Below, piece after piece: positions 1-11,425 of a stretch of 64,000 nt of DNA. Below the pieces are notes generated by a model. The model saw only the letters and a program-made list of their open reading frames with translations. It was not told the origin of the DNA and made no database searches. The stretch is taken from the NCBI RefSeq assembly GCF_024362695.1, contig NC_065417.1:10099001-10163000 (forward strand), in the 5' to 3' direction. This DNA is from Pectinophora gossypiella. Its lineage: Eukaryota; Arthropoda; Insecta; Lepidoptera; Gelechiidae. Positions within the stretch are counted from its first letter, which is position 1. Each line of letters starts with the position of its first letter. The translations under genes were made by a program, and so were the position numbers.

Positions 1-16
1 TTTCCTCAAATCTGAA

Positions 17-493
17 TCATCATCATCATCATCAGCCGTATGACGCCCACTGCTGGGCATAGGCCTCCCCCAAGGATCTCCACGACGATCGGTCCTGCGC
101 TGCCCGCATCCAGCGGCTTCCCGCGACCTTCACCAGATCGTCGGTCCACCTTGTAGCGGGCCTACCCACTGAGCGTCGTCCGACACGTGGTCGCCACTCC
201 AGAACCTTTCCGCCCCATCGGCCATCGGTTCTCCTCGCTATGTGTCCTGCCCACTGCCACTTCAGCTTTGCAATTCTTCGAGCTATGTCGGTGACTTTAG
301 TTCTCCTGCGGATCTCCTCATTTCTGATTCGATCGAGCAGGGAAATACCGAGCATAGCTCTCTCCATTGCCCGCTGAGCGACACCGAGCCTCCTCACGAG
401 ACCCATAGTAAGCGGCCACGTCTCACTGCCGTAGGTCATCACTGGCAACACGCACTGGTCAAAGACTTTCGTCTTGAGACACTGAAATCTGAT
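17..493 (-). mobile_element. RTE-like LINE, 5'-truncated 3' end of reverse transcriptase ORF
   Basis: On the minus strand about 154 codons are open, encoding the C-terminal region after the reverse transcriptase core of an RTE-type LINE. Recognisable parts are the segment VLPVMTYGSETW, then AMLGISLLDRIRNEEIRRRT, then a GRPATRWTDDLVK stretch near the end. The 3' end is a short (GAT)n tail at 17-35, typical of RTE elements. The insertion is bounded by an exact 13 bp direct repeat (CCTCAAATCTGAA at 4-16 and 494-506), so it is a single 5'-truncated target-primed insertion, without endonuclease or the catalytic part of the RT. The long open frame and intact duplication suggest it is fairly young. 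The family name is from motif memory, not a search. Confidence 0.85.
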
Positions 494-506
494 CCTCAAA
501 TCTGAA

Positions 507-2642
507 ACGTTATCGAATTTAATATTTTATTTGTTGTGACGAGTTTAAAAGAATTTCCTTGTGACTTTTGTAATGGGTCAGTTTTTCCGGTCTACTGGTC
601 CATAATATTTTAAGTAAAAAACAAAACATGTACTACCCAGAAGTGAAGAACGCCAAGTTGCAAACGATTACGAATAACGAAAGTGACAGTCATTGATGTA
701 AGTATAATAATGTTACTATTACTATAGTGGTGGCAGTGATATAAGGTAACCATGTCAATGTCATAATATTTATTTCTAAGTATCACCAGAAAAGTCTTTT
801 AAATACATTTTTCGTTTGAACAAAAAAATCTACCACTTTTTTATATGATCGAAATATTCATTTGCCCCACTCCAGATGCTTCTAATTTTAAATGATAATA
901 AAAATCTACCCCGTACAAAAGAAAAAACATCAAAATTGCGCCTGTCCCTGGCAAATAAGCAGTTAGTTAGGAAGCACCCGCTTAATTGACTTCACTACAA
1001 TCCCATACATTTTTATCATTGTTACTGTCGCATTTCGAGCTCTTTTTTCTTTTGCAACTTGGCCCCGTATCAGGAGTCCTATTCTGGCCTAGGAGTATTT
1101 TACTCTGGGTTTCAACTCATTTGCATCAAAGTAAGTACTTACTGGAGGACTAAAGCTAAAGGTAAAGGCCAGAAAAGTAAAATTCTACCGGCTCGTACGC
1201 ACTGTTAGAATTTTCATTATGGAATCATAATTACTATTACAGAACAGAGAAGGTCGACATTATTTGTTAATTTGTAAAATATAATCTATATAATTTGAAG
1301 AATGTTGGTCTACATTCAGCTTCATATGGCCCCTGCCCAATTGTTACTACCAAAAAATAATGCAAGTCGGCAGTGTGTTGGGTCGAAGAAGACTCGTTAA
1401 CGAGTGATCGCAATACGCAAGTGTTTGCTCTCACTGAACAAAGGTTAGGGAAGCTCTGCTTATGAATGTACTTTTGCTAGAATGTCGCGACTCGAGTATT
1501 TGATTACGGAGTTGGGGCGAAGTTTGCGAGTTGAATAAGTAATTCTTTGTTGCCATGGTATTACGAATAATATTTTGCTTTTTGAATAATTTTACGAGTA
1601 TTATTGTATCGAGATGCGTTCTGAAACTTGTTTGCTTTTACGCGGATTTGCTGCTAAGTTAAAATCGTTGACTTTCTGCTTATATCAGTGAAGTGTTTGG
1701 CCTGGTGAAGTGTTTGATGTTTTTTTGAATTTTAACTAAGTCAGATTAGGCATGGGGGTAAGATTCTACTAAACTACCTACATCATTGGATACTAAATGA
1801 TAGGTGTCATCAGTCTTCAGAAAAACAGGTCAACGGTGTCTATATCCCAATTGGGGTAGTCAGAGGTACATTCATAGCAAGGTAAACTAAGTATTCTCAC
1901 TTCACCGAGCTTTCTGTTACACCAATGTGATAGGTGGTGAACCGTGCCAATTGTGTTAGTGAAAACTGCACTCAAGATAAATTAATAAAATAAGAAAGAA
2001 ATAGAGAAACTCATAATAGATATAAGTAGCTGTTTTGCATGCCTAAGTAGAAAGGAACATAACATAATTTAAACATAAACAGTCTATATACGTCCCCTTA
2101 CTGGTCACAGGCCTCACCTCAATCAACCGGAGGGGGTATGGAGCATACTCCACAGGAGAAAGGAACTAAGAACAAAAATATTTCGTGTCTATAATTAATT
2201 TTAGCTCCTCGTATCTACCAAATTTAACGCACGTTAGCGTGTTAAATTGTTGAGCTAGCTAAACTATAATTCCGTCATACAAACTAGACACGGCGCATAT
2301 TACAAAGTTTTAATGCTTTCGGTTTTACTGCAGTTGTATTATAGTTGTAACTTGTAGTAGTTGTAACTTCTACCGTCTATGATTGTTTTACGGCAGTTGT
2401 GTATGCACTTCTTAATTATACTCATTTGTAAATTGCAATGTCATAAAAAAATAAAGAAAATAACAACAAACAACAAAGCATCACGCATGTATTCGCGAAG
2501 GGGTAGGCAGAAGTGTGGGATGCATTAACCCACTTCTCGCCAGTTTGCTATCTTTTTAGACGCATAAGAAAATGACAAGTATAACTTTAAATGAGTACGG
2601 CACATAATTGCGCAGCATTTAAACATGTTCTGTTTCAGGACT
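507..2642. other. AT-rich stretch without a gene; repeat scraps
   Basis: No coding potential seen. It holds a scrap at 1838-1925 (minus) of a repeat that recurs at 51053-51180 and 61812-61905. It also holds a 3'-tail scrap at 2075-2151 (minus) like the tail of the SINE at 12006-12335. The rest is unassigned. Confidence 0.5.
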
Positions 2643-3777
2643 ATACAGAGTGTTAGTGACATCGTAACGAAAATTATGAGGAATAATTCAGACCATGGTT
2701 CTGAGTTGATATGCAGTGGAATTTTCCGTCGAAAATAATGGAACTGAAAAGGATTAAAAGAAAATTCTTATTTTTTTATGAATTTTCTGAATACTGAGGG
2801 AAATGATTCAGCTCATTATTCTGAGTTAATATCAAGTGGAATTGAAAATTTGCACTTTTTGTTTTGTATAATGTTTATGGGCTGTTGTTCAGCATTTGAC
2901 GAAATTTGTTGTCTCCTATTTAAATAATATATGTATTTTTGCTTTATTACTATTCACTATTATTTGATTTAATGTGCAATTTTATTACAATTTATTATAA
3001 TTTCGTTTTTTTTTCTTTAGAATGCGTCGTGCCTGCTCGGAGGCGCGACGGTCGAATGGGAAAAATATCATATCAATAAGTATTATACTGGCAGAAATTG
3101 GACTAGGTACTTTGCCGACCGAGCTGACTCGAGGAGCTGCGCGCGCGATAGATACTAACACAAACAGACTACACAATACACATACTTACACAATATAATT
3201 CCTATATATTATGTTCTATGCATTCGTATTTGTTTATATCAGGTGCGTACTATGTCCGCTTGCATTAATTATTATTATAATACTAACATTAAGTATTTAT
3301 GTATACGTTTTTGTGATAAATATGTAAAATATATTATATGTACACCTACATTCTATTTTAAGTAATTTCATATTTAATCTATGTATGTACGAATATTAAC
3401 GTATATTTATGAAGCACGACGTTCGTGCCTCACCCAACAGGGTCCACATAATACCAGCGTCGTGGTTCACGCCGCGACTTGTGCTGAGTGAGGCCCTTTT
3501 ATCTCAGGACGTCCACCACCACCTTATGATCATTGTAATGAACATCCTTCTATGCTTTTTGTAATTGTTTTGTAAAAAAAAATGATGTTATTGTCTCGTA
3601 TTTGTGTGTGGCGTCCTTTTATAATAAACAATTTCTATTCTATTCTATTCTATTCTATAAAATAATTACAAAAAAACCATTAATTTTGCGACGGAAAATT
3701 CCACTTGTTATTAACTCAGAATCATGGTCTGAATCATCCCCATTAGTATTCGTTATGATGTCACTTACACTCTGTAT
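2643..3777. repeat. Inverted-repeat element split by a LINE end
   Basis: The arm at 2643-2740 starts ATACAGAGTGTTAGTGAC. The arm at 3680-3777 is its reverse complement at roughly 85 percent by eye, ending CACTCTGTAT. A second partial copy of the arm motif (TTCTGAGTTAATATCAAGTGG) is at about 2818-2840, and the same family recurs at 63598-63850. The middle is occupied by a separate LINE 3' end (3017-3658). The simplest reading is a non-autonomous element or foldback with about 98 bp arms, later hit by a LINE. Two independent opposite copies would look similar. Confidence 0.55.
3017..3658 (+). mobile_element. LINE 3' end with (TATTC)n tail
   Basis: A GC-richer patch at 3017-3160 carries a short open frame on the plus strand (RRACSEARRS...), followed by a 3' UTR-like stretch. 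It ends with a poly(A)-signal-like ATAATAAACA and the pentameric tail at 3633-3658. A short tandem tail after a coding remnant is the usual end of a CR1-like non-LTR retrotransposon. The clade is a guess. No catalytic domain is present. It lies between the two arms of an inverted repeat. Confidence 0.5.
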
Positions 3778-4483
3778 TATTCAAAAAATAATAAATGTAT
3801 CTCTATATAACACATTGTCCTTACATCAGCTACTTACTCGCCTTTAAAGAACCATTTGCTTTTTTACGACTTTAAAAATAAAACTCGCTTAGTTTCATTA
3901 AAGGACATGTGCTTTCATCTCTTATACTTACGACGATCCTTATAACAATTATACCGGGTCCATTGACTCGAAACACTTTATAAGGATTATCTTCATGAGA
4001 CAAATGACAAGCGCGATAAAACGGTTAAAACGGTCTTTTGTGTGAGCGGTTGATAATCATAATGGCAATAACGAGTACTTAGTCTAGAAAGTCTAAAAAT
4101 AAAGTCTATTAGGAATAAGTAAGTGTAAATAAAGTACAGAAGTGCCGCGGCGAGTAATCTTTGACGTTATTTTAAAGGTTTCAATTCAATTCAAAGGTTG
4201 ATGAGGTTGGTTATCCATCTCACAACACACACGATACAAAAAGAAGAATTCAATTCAAAAATGTTTTGAAGTAGGACATTTTGAATAGGACGTATTCTTG
4301 TCCTATTCAAAGACAGAAGAGGTACAATCGGCGATCTTATTGCAAAACAGAAAAATCTTCCAGGCAACCGTAGGGTGAAAGAAATTGATTGACACTGGAA
4401 TACGGGACGGTGCAATACAGTCATAGAATAAACACTCTAATCCTGTTTAAATAAATATATATGTTACGGATAATGCCCGAAGT
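3778..4483. other. Mixed repeat scraps
   Basis: 4195-4248 matches the 3' tail of the tRNA-type SINEs (GAGGTTGGTTATCCATCTCACAA style, plus strand). 4248-4420 resembles, on the minus strand, the LINE 3' family that also occurs at 55378-55510, with the 'CTTCCAGGCAAC' motif and an (AATTC)n tail. No gene seen. Confidence 0.45.
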
Positions 4484-4698
4484 GCGGCTACACTTAGTTT
4501 TAGCCGGTTAGAACTAGGCGTAGCCACTTACTCTTGGTTAAACCTAGTACTAGCCGATTGTTTTCGGGTAAAACTAGATCTAGCCTTCATCATGCCGGCT
4601 ACAACTAGGTCCAGCCATTCCCTGTTGGATAAAACTAGGTCTGTCCGATATCATTCCGGCTAGAACTAGGTCCGGACAATCCCTGTTGGATAAAACTT
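4484..4698. repeat. 30-31 bp minisatellite, about 7 degenerate copies
   Basis: Successive units of 30-31 bp share a core GG(C/A)TANAACTAGGTCTAGCC followed by a variable AT-rich half. Alternate units are more alike, giving a 61 bp higher-order period (compare 4595-4655 with 4656-4698). The core contains CTAG, so each unit is partly self-complementary. No coding potential. Confidence 0.75.
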
Positions 4699-4860
4699 AA
4701 GATGCGTGTCCCGCCAAGCCTTCCGCCCCGCGTCACACTCTTGATTCACAGCATCTGCAGCAGCGGCGCGGGGTGGAGGGCATAGCAAGGCACGCGCCAG
4801 GTGCTGCTGATCTACTGCAGGTCTACTAGCGAGTGTGGCTCACAGCGTCAAGATTTTTTT
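4699..4860. other. GC-rich patch with short inverted repeats
   Basis: This 160 bp patch next to the minisatellite is much richer in GC than its surroundings. It contains partly complementary pieces (CTTCCGCCCCGCG and GCGGGGTGGAGGG style, and GCAGCAGC with GCTGCTG). No open frame or known element was recognised. It may be the body of a GC-rich MITE. Confidence 0.3.
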
Positions 4861-6283
4861 TAATTTAATTTTCTTTGTGGGTTTCCTCTAAGCACTGGTG
4901 AGTGCTATGAAAACGAAAATCACCTAAACCTAATCTTGAATTATAATATATACTATTTCCCACCTACACTCTATTTTCTCTTATCTAAAAATACACTAAT
5001 GTAAGGATAATCCGTAAAACCTGTTAGTAATGACGTCACAATTGTGTGGTTAGGTGTTATTAGGATATTTGTGAAATGAAGCAAAACATAAATAAAAACA
5101 TAAAATAATCACCAAAAAATTGTCTATGTCAATCTCGTCGCCTCCGCTGCCTTTACCCATTTCCTGTTAAAACGTAGATAAGTATTTATATTTTTTAGGG
5201 AAAAATATATTTTTAAATTGTCGCTTAAGTCCGATATAATCACTTATATTGACCTAGTTACCTATTAAGGTAGGTAAATAAACAAAAAATATCGTTTTTT
5301 TGTCATGTCAGTGCTTTTGAAACTATTTACTGTATAATAGGTAACGCTTTTAGTAAAATATTATCAACTTACCTCGAAAGTGTTGACACATTGCACCTCA
5401 GCTTGCGACGGTGACCCGTACAACTTCAGTTCTTGAAATGCACCCTGTATCACAATCAATGTTACCACTCGACACCAAATCGATGTCATATCGGCTGACA
5501 ATTTATCGTCCGTATCGTTTTAACATCGACTCTCATAATCAGTACACTTCGTAGCTATAGTGCGTTGACCTGTATAAAATACGAGTAACAAGGAACGTAA
5601 CTATACAAGCAATTTTCCGTTTCGTATTTTTTGCGTAAAATATATTTAAAAAGTAAATAACGACTCGGAGGAAAATTTAAAATATAATTATTGAACAATT
5701 TTACCGACGGTTCAATTTAGTGTGCAAACCAATCACTGCGATTAATTTTTGACGAAAACAATTTTTGGGGTGTTCATTTTTAATTATTCTACTTTTATTG
5801 AATCGAATTGAGCCCATCGTCGTTTCAATTATAATATTTTTGTACACAATTTTTACTTTTTAAGTTTATAAGTAGCATTAAGTACATAATACACTTACGC
5901 TTTATCTTTTATAGCAAAATGTTCACTCAAATTGTCTGATAAAAATGTTGGTGCCTCATTATGAGGGTGTCATGCCTTTAGGTAAAACCCTCCTTAAAAA
6001 AATAAAGAAAAAAAATAATAAAAAAAATTGATATTCCAAAAATAGTTCAGTTCCCTTGGAAACGTAATTCGAAGCGGTAATGGAATGGAATGGAATATCT
6101 CTATGTTGTCGGGGTTAACGACGCTTCTTTGAATTGTCTGTTCGACAGATTCATATACATGTGCCAATCTATACTTACTACATGAATTGTAACTATGTTG
6201 TGACTTCCTTTGAGTAAACGAAATTTATAATGAAAAGAGCTTTTAAGAAAAAAAAAACATAAAAAGTCGTACAACCAGTCGTA
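4861..6283. other. AT-rich stretch, nothing recognised
   Basis: No exon, tRNA-like head or repeat with a second copy in the window was seen. Homopolymer runs of A and T are frequent. Confidence 0.4.
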
Positions 6284-6423
6284 CGGTCACGAGCATTAAA
6301 TGGTACACTTTGGTAACATGTCAGGTTAACTTTTTTGACAAATTGAACTGTAAGTCTCACTAAATGTCAAATATGTTAGTGCGACAGAGTCCTAAAGTGG
6401 GTACATTATATTGCTCATGACTG
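6284..6423 (-). mobile_element. Tc1/mariner-like MITE, copy A
   Basis: A 140 bp element between TA dinucleotides. Its ends are imperfect inverted repeats (CGGTCACGAG at one side, CTCATGACTG at the other) beginning with CAGT/CGGT as in Tc1/mariner. Reverse-orientation copies lie at 16240-16372 and 19357-19498, and a same-orientation copy at 17737-17878. It is too short to code and would depend on a transposase in trans. Confidence 0.8.
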
Positions 6424-8939
6424 TACCTAGGGGTTGTACCACGGGCTAATACGAGTAGATTGTTGGTAACCAATATTGTCGTAAGCTGGGCAATTAAAAA
6501 TTAAGTAGGTACCTTAATGCTAGTATGCCAGAATTTTATTTAATCTTTACCACCCAATTCTTAAAAAAGTAAGTTTATCAACAAAATTTATAACAATTTT
6601 CATTACTTATTTCTATTTCAGACATTTTCTACAACACTCTTATCAAACCCGCACTATTAAATATTGAACTTCTTAAGCCCACTAAATTGTATTAATTCTA
6701 TTTAAAAATAAAAATCCTAATTTAGAAAACTGCAGATACCTATTTTTGAGTCAATTTAGTATATTATCGAATGTAATGCGCTTGGCACGTGTCGACAGCG
6801 CGTGCGCGGGACTGCACTAACTTTAAAACGCATTAACTTAAAGTATAGTATCCCAATGACCACTATCAAAAGCACCCTGACATTTCAATATTGGTCCTTA
6901 CCGACTAGTGGAGCTTTATTACAGATCAGAGGTCAAAGTAAAGTGGTGTTTTGCTAGAGCAACGTGAAGAGTGGTGCAAAGGAATTTTTTAATCCATCAT
7001 CGTTCTTATTCTGTCTCGGGGTGTATTTTTTTCTTTTTGTCAAAGCGGATTCACTTTGAGCTGTAAAGTAAGTAGGTAGAACGCATTTTGATAAACTTAG
7101 TTTTAAACGCATCTTGCGTTGTACTATTTGTGTTATCATAACTATAATTATACCTATATAATAATAACTATAATGGCAGTTATTACCAGCTCATCGAAGA
7201 GTGGTTCAGTTGTTTTCTAACGATAGTTCTGCTTACCCCAACAGAAATTACAGTCCTGCTGACGTATACCGTAATTTGTTACTTTTAAGTTACTTTTACA
7301 AATGAAAGACAAAATAGGAACCAGAATAAGTAACGCCCAATTTTCCTCTACATATTTCCACTCCACCCCTTGCCACCGAATAAAGTGGTCGACTGTGTGA
7401 GAATAATTCAAAAGGACCTGAATATTCAGTACCTGTTAAGCAACAAACCACCGTTGACGCCGAAAAACCCATCTCCTCAATAAAACCGGTTTGCACCAGA
7501 AAAAGCTGAAAATTTTCAAACACGTTCATCTACTGGTTGTTTTTTAACCGTTGTTTTTATTTCGACACAAAGAACGGTATTTTGGAAAATATTTTTCATC
7601 TATACGATTTTCTATTCACACTGAAAAAACGAACCGCACTCGGCTAGGCCTCTATTGTTAACGACGGTCTGCTTTGACCTTTTATTTACTTGATTTCCGT
7701 AGGTTTTTTTTAACAAAAGTCATAATAGAACAATTCATTCCAGATAAAAGTCAACTGTACTAACATACATAAACTCACGTTGAGTATTTTTACTAAAACT
7801 TAACTAATGGTATGTAGGTAGATATATCACTTGTTTTTACTAACCATAACTCTCATAGCTGCGAGGATTAATATCATAAAATTTCAATTTCCGAAGCTCA
7901 ATACCATTTGAAATGACTTTGGTGCTTTTAATCTTTTTAGGACTTGAAATAATCCCCCACATCTGCTAACTAGTTGGCAGAAGAAAGAAGGTGTATATTG
8001 GGGGGTTATGCCTCGTTTTCACCGTGTAAGCGACCCAGATCGTTTCATTAAAAGTTGTTGAACTCTAAGGTTTCATGGAAGATAATTACTATTTAATTAA
8101 TATGTATTTTGTTGTGATAAGAAGGCAAGAATTCCCGTCGCCATGGACCTAGTATCACGAAACCTGACCTACTAACATAGGTCAGTTGTCATTCTCGCAC
8201 TTCACTGGCAACGTCTCAACCTTGTAAAGTGGCAGCCGCACACAGGGTATTTTTATTAATTTCAAGATCATGCCCGTTTATTCTTATCTTAATAGCTAAA
8301 ATTGACCTTTTTTGAAGTGATTTATAGTTGATTTGCCTCGCATGACATCTACTAGGTACATAGCTGGACAAATCAGGAGCGCTGAGGGATTTCACCCGGC
8401 ACTTTAAGATAACAAGGTACCAAGGTGAGCACCATTGTAAATTTGAATAGTCACTGCTGTTTTTTAATAAATAATTTCTGCAAGTGTCAAAGGCGAGTAA
8501 CTCGCACTAAACGGTCAGCAACTCGCACCGTCTGAACAAGGCATTACTGTCACATGTTAGTAGTAATTAGATCTGGCAGCTCGTAGATTGAACTTCGCAA
8601 TTTGTCAAAGAGCGTCTCCATGAAGTTAGCACCTTGGATGGTCTGGTGCAGTGTCTATTATGACGTTAGGAAGTTTGCATCGCTTCTTCTCCTCAGTCAA
8701 AAAACTCCGATAGTAGAGAGGCTTATTTTTGGCAGTCTACAACTAATACTCCGATAGTGGGACTCCGATTCATAGTTAATGCATTATCGGCAGATTTATT
8801 ATTAATTATTGAAATAACATAGGTTTCAGCACTATTTTGGACGTGCAATGTCCCTAAGAATGATATTTGTTTTATTCTTTAAAAAGCAGGTTTTAATCTA
8901 GATGTGATTTAATTTATATTTGTTTTTTTTTTCTTCTTA
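6424..8939. other. AT-rich stretch with little recognisable content
   Basis: No exon recognised. At 8345-8407 a minus-strand scrap (CAGCGCTCCTGATTTGTCC) matches the retroposon family found whole at 58316-58544. The rest shows no repeat that I could pair inside the window. Confidence 0.4.
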
Positions 8940-9085
8940 CTGTGTCAGGGTAATTATGACATGGCTGACATGGCTCATGTAACGACTACATACTTACATC
9001 AATAAGTGGTAACCGGGACCAACTTTACTTTTGGACAATCAGGTGATCAGCCTGTAATGTCCTAACCAAACTAGGGATCACAATA
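8940..9085 (-). mobile_element. SINE fragment (tRNA-type family, body and tail)
   Basis: On the minus strand it reads through GATCCCTAGTTTGGTTAGGAC and GGTCCCGGTTACCACTTATT to the ACATGAGCCATGTCA tail. It lines up with the better copy at 59340-59696. The tRNA-like head is missing. Confidence 0.7.
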
Positions 9086-9462
9086 GGATGTTTGTTTATT
9101 ATTATGTAAGAACTCGTATAGGGTAACCTAACTAACTAAATTAATAAGAAGCCCTAACGTATTCTCAGCGAATACAGGACTTATCTCGTACAACACGCGC
9201 CATACCAATCACTTAGCAAAACAGAATGATTAAACAATGTTGATGAAACGGAAACATCGTTCGATCCTGAATGTTTTTAATTAAAAATACGCGTAGGCAA
9301 AGTGAGTTTGTCCACCCTCACCTCGATTCTCGTGGCACCAAAAGCCTGGACTAAAAGTAATTCCCTTCTGTGGCCATTTTATTTTCTGCTACATTTTGTG
9401 TAGAGTTACCACGTGGTTGGAGTTTCGATTAATTTAAACATGAATCAATGTTATAGTCACCA

Positions 9463-9560
9463 ACCCGCAGTGGAGCAGCGTGGTGCTATGCTCTATACCC
9501 CCTCCGGTTGATTGAGCCTGTGCCCAGCAGTGGGACGTTATATAGGCTGTTTATGGTATG
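9463..9560 (+). mobile_element. SINE/LINE tail fragment
   Basis: It contains CACCAACCCGCAGTGGAGCA and GTGCCCAGCAGTGGGACG followed by TATAGGCTGTTTATGG. This is the same tail as the SINE at 12006-12335. The head is absent. Confidence 0.65.
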
Positions 9561-10109
9561 ATATAGGTAGGTATGCTCAAAAGACTTTAAAGTTGAATCC
9601 GAGTATTATGTTCGATTTTTAAAAATGATTAATTACTTACTTTTCTTTAAACCAGTTTTAACTCTTTAAAGACTTAAATTAGAAAACTTTTCTAAATACT
9701 TTTTTATTGCTTTTTTATATTATGTACTCCTTAATTAAGATAACGAAATTAGTAGTTTTTAAACCATTGGATTCGATTTTTATTTTTTTTTCTACCTATC
9801 GTATCCCGTCACGCACCCGAATCGTACAGGTAATAAACCAAAATCAAAAGAGAGTAAGTTCTTAATTTGGTATAATATTTTCTCAACTTAGAACACCGTT
9901 AATTAACGAATTTATTTAAAAAAAAATATGTTTTTTATTTGAACGAGTTCCAGATTTGAGTCGGTTTCTATCAAAATTTAATTCTGATGATGGGATCCAG
10001 AACGAATTAAGGGAACTTTTAAATATTATACGCAAATATAGTGATTTTAAGTAGTATTTTAATAAACAGTGTTTGTTTGTATAGGATAATGCAGGCTCGA
10101 ATCACCTGA
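9561..10109. other. AT-rich stretch, nothing recognised
   Basis: Very AT-rich with homopolymer runs. No exon or repeat that I can name. Confidence 0.4.
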
Positions 10110-10246
10110 TTTTACTTACTTGTGCTTAGAAAAAAAAAACAAAGAGAAAATTAATCGAAATCGAAAAAAATCTAACTCGGACGGGACTTGAACCCGCAGT
10201 TCTTGTCAAGCCGGGACGAGCGTGTTAACCATTACACCTCCGGATC
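10110..10246 (-). mobile_element. tRNA-derived SINE with tRNA-like head
   Basis: The minus strand from 10246 reads as a tRNA-like head. A box-A-like segment GTGTAATGGTTAACACGC is followed by a box-B-like GGTTCAAGTCC, then an AT-rich tail. The acceptor arms do not pair well and a repeat tail follows, so it is a SINE head and not a functional tRNA gene. Its 3' portion recurs in opposite orientation as the tandem array just to the right. Confidence 0.65.
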
Positions 10247-10890
10247 CTCTTCCTGTCCATAGGAAATTCTTTCGATCTATGTATCGTCATTAAGCCGACG
10301 CTGGTGCCATCTATCCATAAAATTGATTACTAATATTATCAAGTCCCGTCCGTATCATATTTTTTTTCGATTTAAATTTTCTCTTTATGCATGTGTAATT
10401 AACAAAGTAAATGTCAACTTAAGTTAGGGTTCTGTTCCTATTTCTTTAAGTTTTTATCCCCCTGTCCAAGTTTGTGCAAGTATCGTGGATCGCGTATCTA
10501 TAATATTGAGTACTAATATTACTGTTATTAAGTCTCCTCCGAGTCAGTTTTTTTTCCGATTTAAATTTTCTCCTTATGTTTGTGTAAATAACAAAGTATA
10601 TGACTACTTAAGTTAGGGTACCGTTTCTGTTTCTGTAGGTATATTATCTGTCCAAGATTGTGCAAGTATCGTGGATCGCGTATGAATGCATCTATCTATA
10701 ATATTGAGTACTTACTAATATTACTGTTATTAAGTCCCCTCTGAGTCAGTTCTTTTTCCGATTTAAATTTTCTCCTTATGTTTGTGTAATTAACAAAGTA
10801 TATGACTACTTAAGTTAGGGTACCGTTTCTGTTTCTGTAGGTATATTATCTGTCCAAGTTTGTGCAAGTATCGTGGGTCGCGTATGAATG
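10247..10890 (+). repeat. Tandem array built from a SINE 3' part, three units
   Basis: Units start at the landmark CGATTTAAATTTTCTC at 10368, 10557 and 10759, so spacing is 189 and 202 bp. Each carries AAGTTAGGGT(A/T)C, TCTGTCCAAG, GTGCAAGTATCGTGG and ATTAAGTCCCCTC pieces. The sequence before each landmark (AAGTCCCGTCCG style) resembles the box-B region and tail of the neighbouring minus-strand SINE. The array is therefore tandemly amplified SINE 3' ends. Units two and three are more alike than unit one. Confidence 0.7.
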
Positions 10891-11164
10891 CAGGGTGACA
10901 CAAACTCGTTGTGCTCACGTTGATTCTATATTTTTATGGAGTGCAGCGTCAACTTGTTCGGTCGTACACGGTCGGTTGGATTGCTAGACATTGTACAAAG
11001 GCCGATATATTCATATATTATTTTTGTGAAATACTAGTGTGATATTGCTTTTATTTTGAAACCGCCTTTGAAAACACACACGCAAATCTGCAAAGAAATA
11101 GACAAATACTTCCAAACAAAGTACGTATATAAAATTTCTGATTTTGTGCATATCATCGCATTAT

Positions 11165-11425
11165 CCGGCCTCCGTGGTCCAGTGGTTGAGTGGTGTGCTC
11201 ACGATCTGGAGGTTCCGGGTTCAAATCCCGGTGGGGATATAAAAATCACTTATGTCCGAAAATAAGATGATCTGTGTTTCGGTAGGCACGTTAAGCCGTT
11301 GGTCCCGGTTACTACTTACTAATGTAAGTACGTAGTCGTTAGATGAGTCACATCAAGGGCCTTTGGCGGCTCAGTAATAACTCTGACACCTAAGTTGATG
11401 AGGTTCATAATCCTTTGTGAAAGTG
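11165..11425 (+). mobile_element. tRNA-derived SINE
   Basis: The head GGCCTCCGTGGTCCAGTGGT carries a box-A-like segment and GGTTCAAATCCC is box B. The body includes the core GGCACGTTAAGCCGTTGGTC. The tail runs through GGGCCTTTGGCGGCTCAGTA to GTTGATGAGG. RNA polymerase III would transcribe such an element. There is no coding content. Confidence 0.85.

Noticed and set aside
242..505. Plus-strand frame opposite the LINE
   Set aside because: Shadow of the RTE-like coding frame on the minus strand.
10175..10246. tRNA-like sequence on the minus strand
   Set aside because: Poor acceptor pairing, and its tail is repeated next to it. Treated as a SINE head.
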